Assembly (NCBI RefSeq): GCF_002831585.1
Contig: NZ_CP025113.1
Coordinates: forward strand, 3,673,001-3,737,000
Direction: 5' to 3'
Length of the DNA stretch: 64,000 nucleotides
Source of the DNA: Bradyrhizobium sp. SK17
Lineage (GTDB): Bacteria > Pseudomonadota > Alphaproteobacteria > Rhizobiales > Xanthobacteraceae
Shown one piece after another: positions 41,915-51,412 of this stretch. Under the pieces are notes generated by a model. It saw only the letters and a program-made list of their open reading frames with translations, searched no databases and had not been told where the DNA came from. Position 1 is the stretch's first letter, and every line of letters begins with the position of its first letter. The position numbers and the translations under genes were made by a program.

Positions 41915-43126
41915 TTGCCAACGACAATAGCTGCTGACGATGAGGGGAATTTGACACGGAGCTTTGACGGCCTTCGCGTGCTCGATTTTTCGACCACGAT
42001 CGCCGGACCTCATTGCACGCGGATGCTCGCCGACACGGGCGCGGAGGTGATCAAGATCGAGCCCGCCGAGGGCGAGACGATGCGGACGCGGCCGCCGCTG
42101 CGCAACAATTGCTCGACCGCGTTCGGCCAGCTCAATATCGGCAAGCACAGCCTGGTGCTCGACCTGAAGTCGCCGGCCGGCGTCGAGGCCGTGCGCCGGC
42201 TGATCGCGACTGCCGACGTGCTGGTGGAGAATTTCCGCCCTGGTGTGATGCGTCGGCTGAAGCTCGATTATGCCTCGGTCCGCGACATCAACCCGAAGCT
42301 GATCTTCTGCTCGATCTCGGGCTACGGCCAGACCGGCCCGTCGGCGGAATTGCCGGCCTATGCGCCGGTGATCCATGCCGCCTCGGGCTACGAGATGGCG
42401 CATCTTGCCTATCAGCCGGGCCGCTCGCGCCCGGACTATTGCGGCATCTACCACGCCGATGTCCTCACCGGCGTCTATGCGTTCGGCGCGATCTCGGCTG
42501 CGCTCTATCAGCGCGCCGCCAGTGGCAAGGGCCAGCATATCGACGTCTCGATGCTGGAATCGATGCTGAGCCTGACCCTGAACGAGTTGCAATGGTCGCA
42601 ATTCGAGGTGAAGCAGACCCAGCGTCCGATGTTCGGCCCGATCGAAACCACCGACGGTTACGTGATGGTGGCGATCGCCAGCGAGAAGACGTTCCAGAAC
42701 CTGATGCAGGTGATCGGCCGGCCCGAATGGGTGTCCGACCCGCGCTTCGCCAAATATTCCGATCGGCGGGAGAACTGGGCGGATCTGATGGAGGGCGTCG
42801 AGGCGTGGTCGCGCGCGGTCAGCACGCAGGCCTGTCTTGTCGCGCTCAACGAATATGGCGTGCCGTCGTCGGCCTATCGCACCGTGCGCGAGGCGCTCGC
42901 CGATCCGCAGATCGCCCATCGCGGTGCACTGGCCGAGGTCGAGGATGGCGGCGGCAGCTTCAAGGTGCTCAACCTGCCGTTCCGGATGTCCGGTGCAACG
43001 GTCGGTGCCCGCAAACGGATGTCGACGCTGGGCGAGCACACGCTGTCATACCTGAAGGAGATCGGTCTCTCCGACGATCAGATCGCAGGATTCGCGGCGC
43101 AGCCGGCCAAGACCGCACGCAGCTAG
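41915..43126 (+). CDS. CaiB/BaiF-type (class III) CoA-transferase, TTG start
   Basis: A 403-residue enzyme. It begins FDGLRVLDFSTTIAGPHC (about 17-34), followed by LADTGAEVIKIEP and the catalytic Asp182 in YHADVLTGVYA. It moves CoA from a donor acyl-CoA to a carboxylic acid. The start codon is the TTG at 41915, set by an exact GGAGG five bases upstream. The gene ends before a 14-base-pair hairpin, separating it from the peptide-type ABC operon. The substrate acid is unknown. Confidence 0.9.
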   Translation: MPTTIAADDEGNLTRSFDGLRVLDFSTTIAGPHCTRMLADTGAEVIKIEPAEGETMRTRPPLRNNCSTAFGQLNIGKHSLVLDLKSPAGVEAVRRLIATADVLVENFRPGVMRRLKLDYASVRDINPKLIFCSISGYGQTGPSAELPAYAPVIHAASGYEMAHLAYQPGRSRPDYCGIYHADVLTGVYAFGAISAALYQRAASGKGQHIDVSMLESMLSLTLNELQWSQFEVKQTQRPMFGPIETTDGYVMVAIASEKTFQNLMQVIGRPEWVSDPRFAKYSDRRENWADLMEGVEAWSRAVSTQACLVALNEYGVPSSAYRTVREALADPQIAHRGALAEVEDGGGSFKVLNLPFRMSGATVGARKRMSTLGEHTLSYLKEIGLSDDQIAGFAAQPAKTARS

Positions 43127-43141
43127 AATGAGCAGGTGAGT

Positions 43142-43173
43142 TCACGATGCGATCCGACAGGATCGCATCGTGA
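43142..43173 (+). terminator. Hairpin after CoA-transferase gene
   Basis: TCACGATGCGATCC (43142-43155) and its exact complement GGATCGCATCGTGA (43160-43173) give a 14-base-pair stem with a four-base loop, 15 bases after the stop. A short pyrimidine-rich tract TCTCCCT follows. It is likely a terminator or 3'-end stabiliser. Confidence 0.6.
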
Positions 43174-43293
43174 TCTCCCTGCGGCTTTTCATCCGTTTTA
43201 CGGTCTTGTCGCGCGCAGCGATTCCAGACAAGCTGCTGCCCAACAGACGACGATCCGGAACACCGGACGTCGCCCACCTGGGAGGGAGCATCG

Positions 43294-44835
43294 ATGAAGC
43301 TGGCCGGGCGCGCGCACGCGGTTGCGCGCATATTTCTTGTGGCGGGATTAGGTGCAGTGGCGTCAGTTGTACCCGCCCATGCGCAGAAGCAGGGTGGCAC
43401 ACTGACCGTTGGTCAGGAGCTCGATATCCCCGGCTTCGATCCGCTGAAGGTCGGTGTCTACGATACCTCGGCCAACACCGCGGCCGCCGCGATCTTCGAC
43501 ACGCTGATGACGCTCGACGACAAGGGCGAACCGAAGCCGAAGCTCGCGCTGTCCTGGGAGCATTCCGAAGACTTCAAGACCTGGACCATCAAGCTGCGGC
43601 CCGGTGTCAAATTCCACGACGGCACGCCGTTCAATGCGCAGGCGGTCAAGGAGAACTTCGACCGCCAGAAGGACCCGGCCAACAAGTGCCGCTGTGCGTT
43701 CTACATCACAAGCATCAAGAGCGTGGACGTCATCGATGACCTCACGGTGCGCTACAATTTCAGCGACCCGGCGGTGAACTTCCCGGCGACGCAATCCATT
43801 CAAAGTTCCAACAACGTGATGCAGTCGCCGACGGCCTGGAAGACCAAGGGCGATGACTACAACCGCAATCCCGTCGGCACCGGTCCCTACATCCTGAAAT
43901 CCTGGACCGCCGGCGACCGCATGGTGCTGGAGAAGAACCCGGACTACTGGGACAAGGGCAAGCCCTATCTCGACCGCATCATCCTGAAGCCGCTGCCGGA
44001 TGCGCAGTCGCGCTTTGCCTCGCTGCAATCGGGTGAGGCCGACGTCATCTGGGACGACGAGTACGATGCCGACAACATCGTCAAGGCGCAAAAGGACAAG
44101 AGCCTGACCGTGCATACCTATGCGGGCTCGGGCGCGCAGGTCTATGCGTTCAATACCAAGGCGCCGCCGTTCGACGACGTCCGCGTCCGGCAGGCGCTGG
44201 TGATGGCGCTCGACCGCAAGAAGATTTCGCAGGCGATCACCAATGGCCTGGCGCGGCCGGCCAGCAATCCCTATGGCGACGGCTCCTGGGTGAAGTGCAA
44301 GGACGACGGGGCGCTGCCGGAGGACATCAACAAGGCCAAGGCGCTGCTCAAGGACTACGGCAAGCCGGTAGACTTCAAGATGATCGTGTCGGCGACGCCG
44401 CGAGGTCGCACCGTCGGCCAGGTGCTGCAACAGATCTGGAAGCGGGCCGGTGCCAACATGGAGATCGAGCAGGTCGATCAGGCCACCATCGTGCCGCGTG
44501 CCTTCATGCGCCAGTTCCAGCTGACACCGTGGCGTATCGTCGATCTCGCCGATCCCGATCCGCAGATGTACGCCAATTTCCACACCGGCAGCCCGGTGGC
44601 GCTGGCGAACTTCTCCGATCCGGAACTCGACCGGTTGCTCGAGCATGCGCGGACCACCGCCGACGTTGCCAAGCGCACCGAGGACTATTGCGCGGTCAGC
44701 CGCCTGATCAACAAGGAAGCCATCTGGTTCTGGACCTTTCAGAACACCTACTATGCGATCTCGAGCGCGAAGGTGAAGGGTGTGCCGAAGATGTTCAACG
44801 GGGTGCTCGACGTCTCCGACGCCTGGAAGGAATAG
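43294..44835 (+). CDS. Peptide/nickel-type ABC transporter solute-binding protein
   Basis: A 513-residue family-5 periplasmic binding protein. It has a Sec signal (residues 1-30, ending AHAQ), then GGTLTVGQELDIPGFDPL, the family segment WTIKLRPGVKFHDGTPFNA near 100, and DDVRVRQALVMALDRKKI near 300. Such proteins bind peptides, opines, glutathione or other polar compounds. It is first gene of a complete five-gene importer with GGGAGG upstream of the ATG. Confidence 0.92.
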   Translation: MKLAGRAHAVARIFLVAGLGAVASVVPAHAQKQGGTLTVGQELDIPGFDPLKVGVYDTSANTAAAAIFDTLMTLDDKGEPKPKLALSWEHSEDFKTWTIKLRPGVKFHDGTPFNAQAVKENFDRQKDPANKCRCAFYITSIKSVDVIDDLTVRYNFSDPAVNFPATQSIQSSNNVMQSPTAWKTKGDDYNRNPVGTGPYILKSWTAGDRMVLEKNPDYWDKGKPYLDRIILKPLPDAQSRFASLQSGEADVIWDDEYDADNIVKAQKDKSLTVHTYAGSGAQVYAFNTKAPPFDDVRVRQALVMALDRKKISQAITNGLARPASNPYGDGSWVKCKDDGALPEDINKAKALLKDYGKPVDFKMIVSATPRGRTVGQVLQQIWKRAGANMEIEQVDQATIVPRAFMRQFQLTPWRIVDLADPDPQMYANFHTGSPVALANFSDPELDRLLEHARTTADVAKRTEDYCAVSRLINKEAIWFWTFQNTYYAISSAKVKGVPKMFNGVLDVSDAWKE

Positions 44836-44841
44836 CGGTTC

Positions 44842-45792
44842 ATGCTGTTCTTCGTCGCGCGCAGGCTCCTGTATCTGGTGCCGGTGCTGATCGCGGTCTC
44901 GGTTCTGACCTTCGTGATCGCCTCTCTGCTGCCTGGCGATCTGGCCTATGTGATCCTCGGCGATCAGGCGACGCCGGAGAACGTCGCCGCCCTGCGCCAC
45001 GACATGGGGCTCGATCAGCCGATCTGGCTGCGCTATCTGGGCTGGCTGTGGCACATCCTGCAAGGTGATTTCGGACGATCGTTCCGCACCGGGCAGACCG
45101 TGTGGCAGGCCGTCAGCGAGCGCATTCCGGTCTCGTTCGAGCTGATGATACTGGCCGAGCTGATCGGACTTGCGATCGGCGTGCCGCTCGCGATCGCCTG
45201 CGCGGCCAAGGCCGGCAGCGCGTTCGACCGCTTCATGACCGGTTCGGCCTTCGGTATGCTGTCGGTGCCGACCTTCCTGTCCGCGATCCTGCTGATCTAT
45301 CTGTTCGCGGTCGAGCTGCGGATATTGCCGGCGACCGGCTACGTGCCGTTCACCGAGGACCCGGTCGCCAATCTGCGCTTCATGGTGCTGCCGGCACTGA
45401 CGCTCGGGCTTGCGGAATGGCCCGGCATCATGCGGGTGCTGCGCTCCGACATGATCGCAGCGCTTCAGGAGGACTACATCGCGCTCGCCAAGGCGAAGGG
45501 ACTGAAGCCGTCGCGCATCCTGTTCGTGCACGCGCTGAAGCCGTCGTCGCTGACGCTCGTTACCATCACCGGCATCAATATCGGCCGGCTGATCGGCGGC
45601 ACCGTCATCGTCGAATCGATCTTCGCTTTGCCGGGGATCGGCCGTCTGCTGGTCGGTGCGATCTACACCCGCGACCTCATCATCCTGCAAGGCGTGGTGC
45701 TGCTGGTTGCCGCGGGCTTCGTGATCATGAATTTCATCGTCGACATGCTGTACGCCCTGCTCGACCCGAGGATCCGCCATGGCCACGCTTGA
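44842..45792 (+). CDS. DppB-type ABC permease
   Basis: A 316-residue six-helix permease. It begins with the conserved RRLLYLVPVLIAVSVLTFVI and has the EAA loop RSDMIAALQEDYIALAKAKGL near 210-230 and GTVIVESIFALPGIGRL near 253-269. It starts six bases after the binding-protein stop and overlaps the next permease by 14 bases. Confidence 0.93.
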   Translation: MLFFVARRLLYLVPVLIAVSVLTFVIASLLPGDLAYVILGDQATPENVAALRHDMGLDQPIWLRYLGWLWHILQGDFGRSFRTGQTVWQAVSERIPVSFELMILAELIGLAIGVPLAIACAAKAGSAFDRFMTGSAFGMLSVPTFLSAILLIYLFAVELRILPATGYVPFTEDPVANLRFMVLPALTLGLAEWPGIMRVLRSDMIAALQEDYIALAKAKGLKPSRILFVHALKPSSLTLVTITGINIGRLIGGTVIVESIFALPGIGRLLVGAIYTRDLIILQGVVLLVAAGFVIMNFIVDMLYALLDPRIRHGHA

Positions 45793-46651
45793 GCTCAGCC
45801 TCGAGGACGAGGCCGGCGCGGCACCGGCCCGGCGCCGTCGCAGGCTTGGCCTGCTGTTCTGGTTCGCGATCGGCTGGATGGTGCTGGTGTTCGCGGTCGC
45901 GATCTTCGCCGACCTGCTGCCGCTGCCGAGCCCGACCGACATGGACATGCTCGAACGAAGGGGGCCGATCTCCGCCGAGCACTGGCTCGGCACCGACGGG
46001 CTCGGCCGTGACGAGCTGTCGCGACTGATCTATGGCGCGCGCATCTCGCTGATCGTCGGCCTGTGCGCGCCGATGATCGGGGTCACCATCGGCGGCGCGC
46101 TCGGCATGCTCGCCGGCTATTTCCGCGGCCGTTTCGAATCCTTCGTGGTCGGCAGCATGGACGTGCTGCTGGCGTTCCCGCCGCTGATCCTGGCGCTTGC
46201 AGTCACCGCCTATCTCGGCCAGTCGATCTTCAACCTGACCTGCATCCTCGGCGTGCTCGGTATTCCCGCCTTCATGCGGGTGGCGCGGGCCGCGACCCTG
46301 TCGCTGGCACGGCGCGAATTCGTCATCGCGGCGCAGGCGCTCGGTGCCACGCACACCCGTATCCTGCTGCGCGAGCTGCTGCCCAACGTGCTGTTGCCGC
46401 TGCTCGCCTTCTTCCTGCTTGGCGTCGCGGTCACCATCGTGGTCGAGGGATCGCTGTCGTTCCTCGGCCTCGGCGTGCCGCCGCCGATCTCGAGCTGGGG
46501 CAGCATGATCGGGGAGGGACGCGAGAGCCTCGAGGTGGCACCACAGCTCGCCTTCATTCCGGCGATCGCGATGTTCCTGACCGTGCTCGCCTTCAACCTG
46601 ATCGGCGACACCATCCGCGCGCTGACCGACCCCAGGCAGGGTGCGCTATGA
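45779..46651 (+). CDS. DppC-type ABC permease
   Basis: A 290-residue permease. Family features are HWLGTDGLGRDELSRLIYGARISL near 65-88 (in segments), the EAA loop RREFVIAAQALGATHTRIL near 180-198 and SFLGLGVPPPISSWGSMI near 225. It overlaps the DppB-type gene at the 5' end and the DppD-type gene at its stop. Confidence 0.93.
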   Translation: MATLELSLEDEAGAAPARRRRRLGLLFWFAIGWMVLVFAVAIFADLLPLPSPTDMDMLERRGPISAEHWLGTDGLGRDELSRLIYGARISLIVGLCAPMIGVTIGGALGMLAGYFRGRFESFVVGSMDVLLAFPPLILALAVTAYLGQSIFNLTCILGVLGIPAFMRVARAATLSLARREFVIAAQALGATHTRILLRELLPNVLLPLLAFFLLGVAVTIVVEGSLSFLGLGVPPPISSWGSMIGEGRESLEVAPQLAFIPAIAMFLTVLAFNLIGDTIRALTDPRQGAL

Positions 46652-47634
46652 GTAGCGTGTTGCTCTCGGTCGAGAATGCGGTCGTCGACCTGCCGACGCC
46701 ACGCGGCAATCTGCGGGCGGTGGATCATGTCGATCTCGCGGTCGGCGCCGGCAGGACGCTCGGCATCGTCGGTGAATCCGGTTGCGGCAAGACCATGCTG
46801 TCGCGCGCGATCCTGCAATTGCTGCCCAAGAAGGCCAAACTGTCCGGCCGCGTGATGTTCGACGGGCAGGACCTGACAAGGTTGTCCGCGGAGAAATTGC
46901 GCAAGCTGCGCGGCCGCTCGCTCGCGGTGGTGTTCCAGGACCCGATGACCTCGCTCAATCCGGTGCTGACCATCGGCACCCAGTTGATCGAGACCATCCA
47001 GGAACATCTCGAGCTCGATCTCGCCCAGGCGAGGCAGCGCAGCATCGAACTGTTGGCGGCGGTCGGCATTCCCGCGCCCGAGCAGCGGCTGGCGCAATAT
47101 CCGCACCAGCTCTCAGGCGGCATGCGCCAACGCGTCGCGATCGCAGTTGCACTGTCGTGCGAGCCGAAGCTGCTGATCGCGGACGAGCCGACCACCGCGC
47201 TCGATGTCACGATCCAGGCCCAGATCCTCGATCTCCTGGCGCGCGAGCAGCAGCGCCGTCACATGGCGATGATCATCATCACCCATGACCTCGGCGTGGT
47301 CGCCGGCCGTACCGATGAGGTCGCGGTGATGTATGCCGGCCGCGTCGTCGAGCGCGCGCCGACGCCTGCCTTGTTCAAGCGGATGCGGATGCCCTACACC
47401 GAAGCGCTGCTCGCCGCACTGCCCAAGCTCGACGTCGCGCCGCATACGCCGCTGCCGGCGATCTCGGGGCGGCCGCCAGATCCGACCCGTCCGCTCAAGG
47501 GCTGCTCGTTCTCGCCACGCTGCCGCTATTCCGCCGAGCGCTGCGGCGCGGAGAAGCCGCAGCTCAGCCCGGCGGAGACACCGGAGCATCTCTACGCCTG
47601 CTTCCATCCGATCGCAGCAGGGGTCGGCGCATGA
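46648..47634 (+). CDS. DppD-type ABC ATP-binding protein
   Basis: A 328-residue ATPase. The Walker A is GESGCGKTM near residue 40, the signature LSGGMRQRV near 155, the Walker B LLIADEPTTALD near 175, and the C-terminal oligopeptide-transporter cap has CSFSPRCRYSAERC near 290. The Walker A ends KTM rather than KS/TT, a tolerated variation. The ATG at 46648 overlaps the permease stop. Confidence 0.93.
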   Translation: MSSVLLSVENAVVDLPTPRGNLRAVDHVDLAVGAGRTLGIVGESGCGKTMLSRAILQLLPKKAKLSGRVMFDGQDLTRLSAEKLRKLRGRSLAVVFQDPMTSLNPVLTIGTQLIETIQEHLELDLAQARQRSIELLAAVGIPAPEQRLAQYPHQLSGGMRQRVAIAVALSCEPKLLIADEPTTALDVTIQAQILDLLAREQQRRHMAMIIITHDLGVVAGRTDEVAVMYAGRVVERAPTPALFKRMRMPYTEALLAALPKLDVAPHTPLPAISGRPPDPTRPLKGCSFSPRCRYSAERCGAEKPQLSPAETPEHLYACFHPIAAGVGA

Positions 47635-48599
47635 TGTTGCAGGCTGCATCCAACCCGCTGATGAAGGTGGAAAACCTCGTCGTCGAATACTCGGTCGGCG
47701 GCAAGACCATCCATGCGGTCTCCGACGTCAGCCTCGAGATCGGGCGGGGCGAAACGCTCGGGCTGGTCGGCGAATCCGGCTGTGGCAAATCCACGCTCGG
47801 CCGCGCGGTGCTGCAACTGCGTCAGGCGGTTTCCGGCAAGGTGCTGTTCGACGGCCACGATCTCACCACGCTGAAGGGCGAGGCGCTGCGCCAGATGCGC
47901 CGGCGCGTGCAGCTGATCTTCCAGGACCCGATCGCCTCGCTCAATCCGCGGCGGCGGATCGGCGACATCGTCGCCGAACCGCTGGTGATCGCCGGCGTCA
48001 AGGATCCCGAGGAACGCAAGCGGCGGGTGGCCGAGGTGTTGTCGGCGGTCGGCCTCGACCCGGCGCTGGTCAGCGGCCGGCTGCCGCATGAATTCTCCGG
48101 CGGGCAATGCCAGCGCATCTGCATCGCCCGCTCGCTGGTGCTCAATCCGGAGTTCGTGATCTGCGACGAGCCGGTGTCGGCGCTCGACGTTTCAATTCGT
48201 GCCCAGATCCTCAATTTGCTGGAGGAGATGAAGGCGCGCTACGGCCTGACCTTGCTGTTCATCGCCCACGACCTTGCCGTGGTGAAGGCGGTCTCGGATC
48301 GGGTCGCGGTGATGTATCTCGGCCGGCTCTGCGAGGTCGGACCCTCCGAGCAGTTGTTCGCGCGGCCTGCGCATCCCTATACCGCGCTGCTGATCGAGGC
48401 GATCCCTGTGCCCGATCCGGATGTGCGCCCGACCCAGAGCGTGCCGGTCGGCGAACCGCCGTCGCCGATCGCGCCGCCCTCCGGCTGCCGCTTCCGCACC
48501 CGCTGTCCGCGGGCCGATGCGCGTTGTGCCAGTGAGGTGCCGGACCTGCGCATGGTTGCGCCCGGCCAGTTCGCGGCTTGCCATCATCCGCTGGTCTGA
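47631..48599 (+). CDS. DppF-type ABC ATP-binding protein
   Basis: A 322-residue ATPase. The Walker A is GESGCGKST near residue 50, the signature FSGGQCQRI near 157 (Cys instead of the common Arg or Gln), the Walker B FVICDEPVSALD near 177, and the cap is CRFRTRCPRADARC near 285. The start at 47631 overlaps the DppD-type stop. It is the last gene of the importer. Confidence 0.93.
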   Translation: MMLQAASNPLMKVENLVVEYSVGGKTIHAVSDVSLEIGRGETLGLVGESGCGKSTLGRAVLQLRQAVSGKVLFDGHDLTTLKGEALRQMRRRVQLIFQDPIASLNPRRRIGDIVAEPLVIAGVKDPEERKRRVAEVLSAVGLDPALVSGRLPHEFSGGQCQRICIARSLVLNPEFVICDEPVSALDVSIRAQILNLLEEMKARYGLTLLFIAHDLAVVKAVSDRVAVMYLGRLCEVGPSEQLFARPAHPYTALLIEAIPVPDPDVRPTQSVPVGEPPSPIAPPSGCRFRTRCPRADARCASEVPDLRMVAPGQFAACHHPLV

Positions 48600-48730
48600 A
48601 CAATGAGCCTCGGAATTGGCTTGCGAGCCGGCCGCATGGCGGCTTGCTCGAAAACGGGGGCATCAACGTTTGTCCCCGGAGGGCAGGCGTGGCAAGGTCC
48701 GCCGCAACAACAAGCTTCGGGAGAACAGCG

Positions 48731-49800
48731 ATGAAGAGTTTCCAGGTCGTCGATTTCAACGCCCCCTTGAAGGAGGTCGATCAGCCGACGCCGCAGCCGT
48801 CGGGCACGCAGGTGCTGATCAAGGTCAAGGCCGCCGGCGTCTGCCACAGCGACCTGCACATCTGGGAGGGCGGCTACGACCTCGGCCATGGCCGCAAGCC
48901 GCTGTCGCTCAAGGATCGCGGCGTCTCGCTGCCGCGGACGATGGGGCATGAGACGGTCGGCGAAATCGTGGCCTTCGGCCCCGACGTCAAGGACGCCGAC
49001 AAGGGCGGCCTCAAGATCGGCGACGTCGCGCTGGCCTATCCCTGGCTCGGCTGCGGCAAATGCCCGACCTGCCTCGGCGGCGACGAGAACATGTGCGCGA
49101 TCAAGCCGAATGCGCTCGGCGTCTATTGCGACGGCGGCTATGCCGATCACATGACGGTGCCGCATCCGAAATATCTGCTCGACCTCGGGGGCTCGATCCC
49201 GTCACCGCCGCGCCCTACGCCTGCTCGGGAGTCACCACCTACAGCGCGCTGAAGAAGGTCGAGAAGGATCTCGACACGCCGATCGTGATCTTCGGCGCCG
49301 GCGGCCTCGGCCTGATGGCGCTGTCGCTGCTGAAGGCGATGGGCGGCAAGGGCGCCATCGTGGTCGATATCGACGCCAAGAAGCGTGAGGCGGCCGAGGC
49401 TGCCGGCGCGCTCGCAACCGTCGACGGCAAGGCGCCGGATGCGCTGGAGCAGCTTGTCAAGAAGGCCGGCCAGCCGATCCGCGCCGCGATCGACCTGGTC
49501 GGCAACGCCCAGACCTCGCAGCTCGGCTTCGACTGCCTGACCAAGGGCGGCAAGCTCGTGATCGTCGGCCTGTTCGGCGGTGGCGCGACCTGGGCACTGC
49601 CGCTGATCCCGATCAAGGCTGTCACCATCCAGGGCAGCTATGTCGGCAACCTCCGCGAGACCCAGGAATTGCTCGACCTCGTGCGCACCAAGAAGATTCC
49701 GGCGATCCCGGTCACGCCGATGCCGCTGGCGAAGGCGAACGAGGCGCTGACCAATCTGCACAAGGGGCAACTCGTCGGCCGCGCCGTGCTGACGCCGTAG
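48731..49800 (+). pseudogene. Zinc-dependent alcohol dehydrogenase, interrupted by a one-base frameshift
   Basis: The N-terminal frame from 48731 carries the zinc site GVCHSDLH, GHE and the structural CGKCPTCLGGDENMC set. It continues to LLDLGG at 49191, then runs into nonsense and stops at 49252. The correct continuation LDPVTAAPYACSGVTTYSA, with NAD-binding GAGGLGLMAL, is in another frame ending at 49800. The break is at a run of five G (49187-49191) where six bases are needed for Gly-Gly, so a single base is missing. Restored, the protein would be 356 residues, a normal length. The cause is either a real recent mutation, as both halves are otherwise intact, or a sequencing error. The function would be oxidation of an alcohol with NAD. 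Confidence 0.88.
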
Positions 49801-49808
49801 GTATCGGC

Positions 49809-49929
49809 CGTCAGTGCGAGGAGCCAACGGGTCGCGCGAACGCGCGCCCGATGACAGGCTCCGCGACGAAGCAATCCATATCTCCGCAAGCTGCGGCATG
49901 GATTGCTTTGCTTCGCTCGCAATGACGGA
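49809..49929. repeat. Intergenic repeat, CGTCATTGCGAGCGAAGC type, copy 2
   Basis: The left end CGTCAGTGCGAGGAG and right end CGCTCGCAATGACGGACG, with GACGAAGCAATCCAT and ATGGATTGCTTTGCTTCG as inner pair, form an inverted repeat between the broken dehydrogenase and the next gene. It is related to 9673-9790 and 62727-62816. Confidence 0.8.
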
Positions 49930-49962
49930 CGCAACGCCTCTCGCTGATCTTGGAGTCCCTCT

Positions 49963-51045
49963 ATGCCCGCCAACGACACGCTCCACATCGCCGTTCTCGG
50001 CGGCGACGGTATCGGCCCCGAGGTGATGGCGCCGGCGCTCGAGGTGCTGCGCAAGATCGAGGCATCGGCCGGCCTCAAATTCCGCTTCACCGAGGCGGCC
50101 GCCGGAGCCGGCCACTACAAGGAGACCGGCAAGTCGATGCCGGAGAGCACGATCCGGCTGTGCGAGGAGGCGGATGCGATCCTGCTCGGCGCCTGCGGAT
50201 TGCCGTCGGTGCGCTATCCCGACAACACCGAGATCGCGCCGCAGATCGAATTGCGCATGATCTTCGATCTCTATGCCGGCGTGCGGCCCGCGCGATTGAT
50301 TCCGGGCGTGCCGAGCACGATCGTCGGGGCCGACCAGAAGGGCATCGATCTCGTCGTGATCAGGGAATCCACCGAGGGCCTGTTCGCCTCGATGGGCAAG
50401 GGCGTCGTCACCGACAGCGAGGCGCGCGAGACGATGGTGATCACGCGCCACACCTCCGAGCGGCTGTTCGAGTTCTCGTTCCGGCTTGCCGAGCGTCGCA
50501 AGGCGCGCGGCAAGGCGAATAGCGGGCTGACCTGCGTCGACAAGGCGAACGTGTTCAAGGCATTCGCCTTCTTCCGCAACATCTTCGACGAGACGGCGAA
50601 GCGTCATCCCGACGTCAAGGCCGATCACCTCTACATCGACGCGACCGCGGCTGCGCTGGTGAAGCGCCCATGGGACTTCGACGTGATGGTCACCGAGAAC
50701 ATGTTCGGCGACATCCTGTCGGACCTCACCGCCGGCCTGATCGGCGGCATGGGCATGGCGCCGTCAGCCGATATCGGCGACCGCTACGCGGTGTTCCAAC
50801 CTTGCCACGGCACCGCGCCCGATATCATGGGGCAGGGCAAGGCGAACCCGACCGCGATGATCCTGTCGGCTGCGATGATGCTGGACTGGCTCGCCGACAA
50901 GCACGGTATCGAGAGCGCCGCTGAGGCCGCCGAAAATATCGAGCGCGCGGTCGACAGGGTCTATGCCGACGGCATCAAGCCGTTCGAGTTCGGCGGCAGC
51001 AGCGGCACGGCCGATGTAGCGAAGGCCGTGCTGGCGGCGCTTTAG
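49963..51045 (+). CDS. Isocitrate/isopropylmalate dehydrogenase family protein (possibly tartrate dehydrogenase-like)
   Basis: A 360-residue NAD(P)-linked beta-decarboxylating dehydrogenase. It begins IAVLGGDGIGPEVM and has RPARLIPGVPS near 105-115, the catalytic segment RESTEGLFASMGKG near 133-146, the Lys of DKANVFKAF near 190, and the metal-site Asp set in ENMFGDILSDLTAGL near 247-261. The sequence is nearer to the 3-isopropylmalate/tartrate branch than to isocitrate dehydrogenase. LeuB itself is usually with leuCD, so this is probably a paralogue acting on a 2-hydroxy-dicarboxylate. It is a single gene. Confidence 0.85.
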   Translation: MPANDTLHIAVLGGDGIGPEVMAPALEVLRKIEASAGLKFRFTEAAAGAGHYKETGKSMPESTIRLCEEADAILLGACGLPSVRYPDNTEIAPQIELRMIFDLYAGVRPARLIPGVPSTIVGADQKGIDLVVIRESTEGLFASMGKGVVTDSEARETMVITRHTSERLFEFSFRLAERRKARGKANSGLTCVDKANVFKAFAFFRNIFDETAKRHPDVKADHLYIDATAAALVKRPWDFDVMVTENMFGDILSDLTAGLIGGMGMAPSADIGDRYAVFQPCHGTAPDIMGQGKANPTAMILSAAMMLDWLADKHGIESAAEAAENIERAVDRVYADGIKPFEFGGSSGTADVAKAVLAAL

Positions 51046-51055
51046 CGCCGCGACT

Positions 51056-51075
51056 GAGGGGGCCGAAGCCCCCTC
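51056..51075. terminator. Hairpin between convergent genes
   Basis: GAGGGGGC-CGAA-GCCCCCTC (51056-51075) is an eight-base-pair perfect stem with a stable tetraloop, 10 bases after the dehydrogenase stop and 7 before the His-rich gene's stop. It can serve both directions. Confidence 0.6.
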
Positions 51076-51082
51076 GTGACGG

Positions 51083-51412
51083 TTAGCGGCGATGTCCGCC
51101 GTGATGTCCACCACCATGATGTCCGCCGCCGTGGCGGCCGCCATGATGGCGATGACCGTGATGGTGGCGAGGCTGGACGTGCGGACGATGATGCCATCCG
51201 TGATGGCGCGGACCGTAATAGCCGTAACCGCCCGGCTGCCAGTAGCAGCGGCCCCAGCGGTCGCAAACCTGGCGCACCTTGTCGACGTTGGAGGTTTCGC
51301 CTGCGATGTGGCTGGCCTGCGGAAGTCCGTTCGGCACCGCCGATGCCGCGCCGGACATCAGCACTGCGCTGCCAAGCGCGGCCAGTCCAATAACAGCAAG
51401 CTTGATATTCAT
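51083..51412 (-). CDS. Small exported His/Gly-rich protein
   Basis: A 109-residue protein with a Sec signal (residues 1-25, ending AASA). There is a short conserved-looking core with two cysteines (VRQVCDRWGRCYW, about residues 46-58), followed by a Tyr/Gly stretch and a C-terminal tail dominated by His-His-Gly repeats (about residues 68-107). No catalytic fold is recognised. Such tails bind divalent metals (general chemistry), so a periplasmic metal buffer is a possible but unproven role. It is preceded by AAGGAG. Small proteins with a CDRWGRCYW-like core recur in Bradyrhizobium (recollection). Confidence 0.75.
   Translation of the reverse strand: MNIKLAVIGLAALGSAVLMSGAASAVPNGLPQASHIAGETSNVDKVRQVCDRWGRCYWQPGGYGYYGPRHHGWHHRPHVQPRHHHGHRHHGGRHGGGHHGGGHHGGHRR

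Noticed and set aside
41747..43039. N-terminal extension of the glycogen synthase frame to 906 codons
   Set aside because: The added 431 residues run antisense through the CoA-transferase gene and have no similarity to synthases. A TTG start at 41746 gives the normal family length.
43363..45993. An 876-codon open frame on the minus strand
   Set aside because: It is antisense to the peptide-type binding protein and permease; composition typical of a shadow frame.
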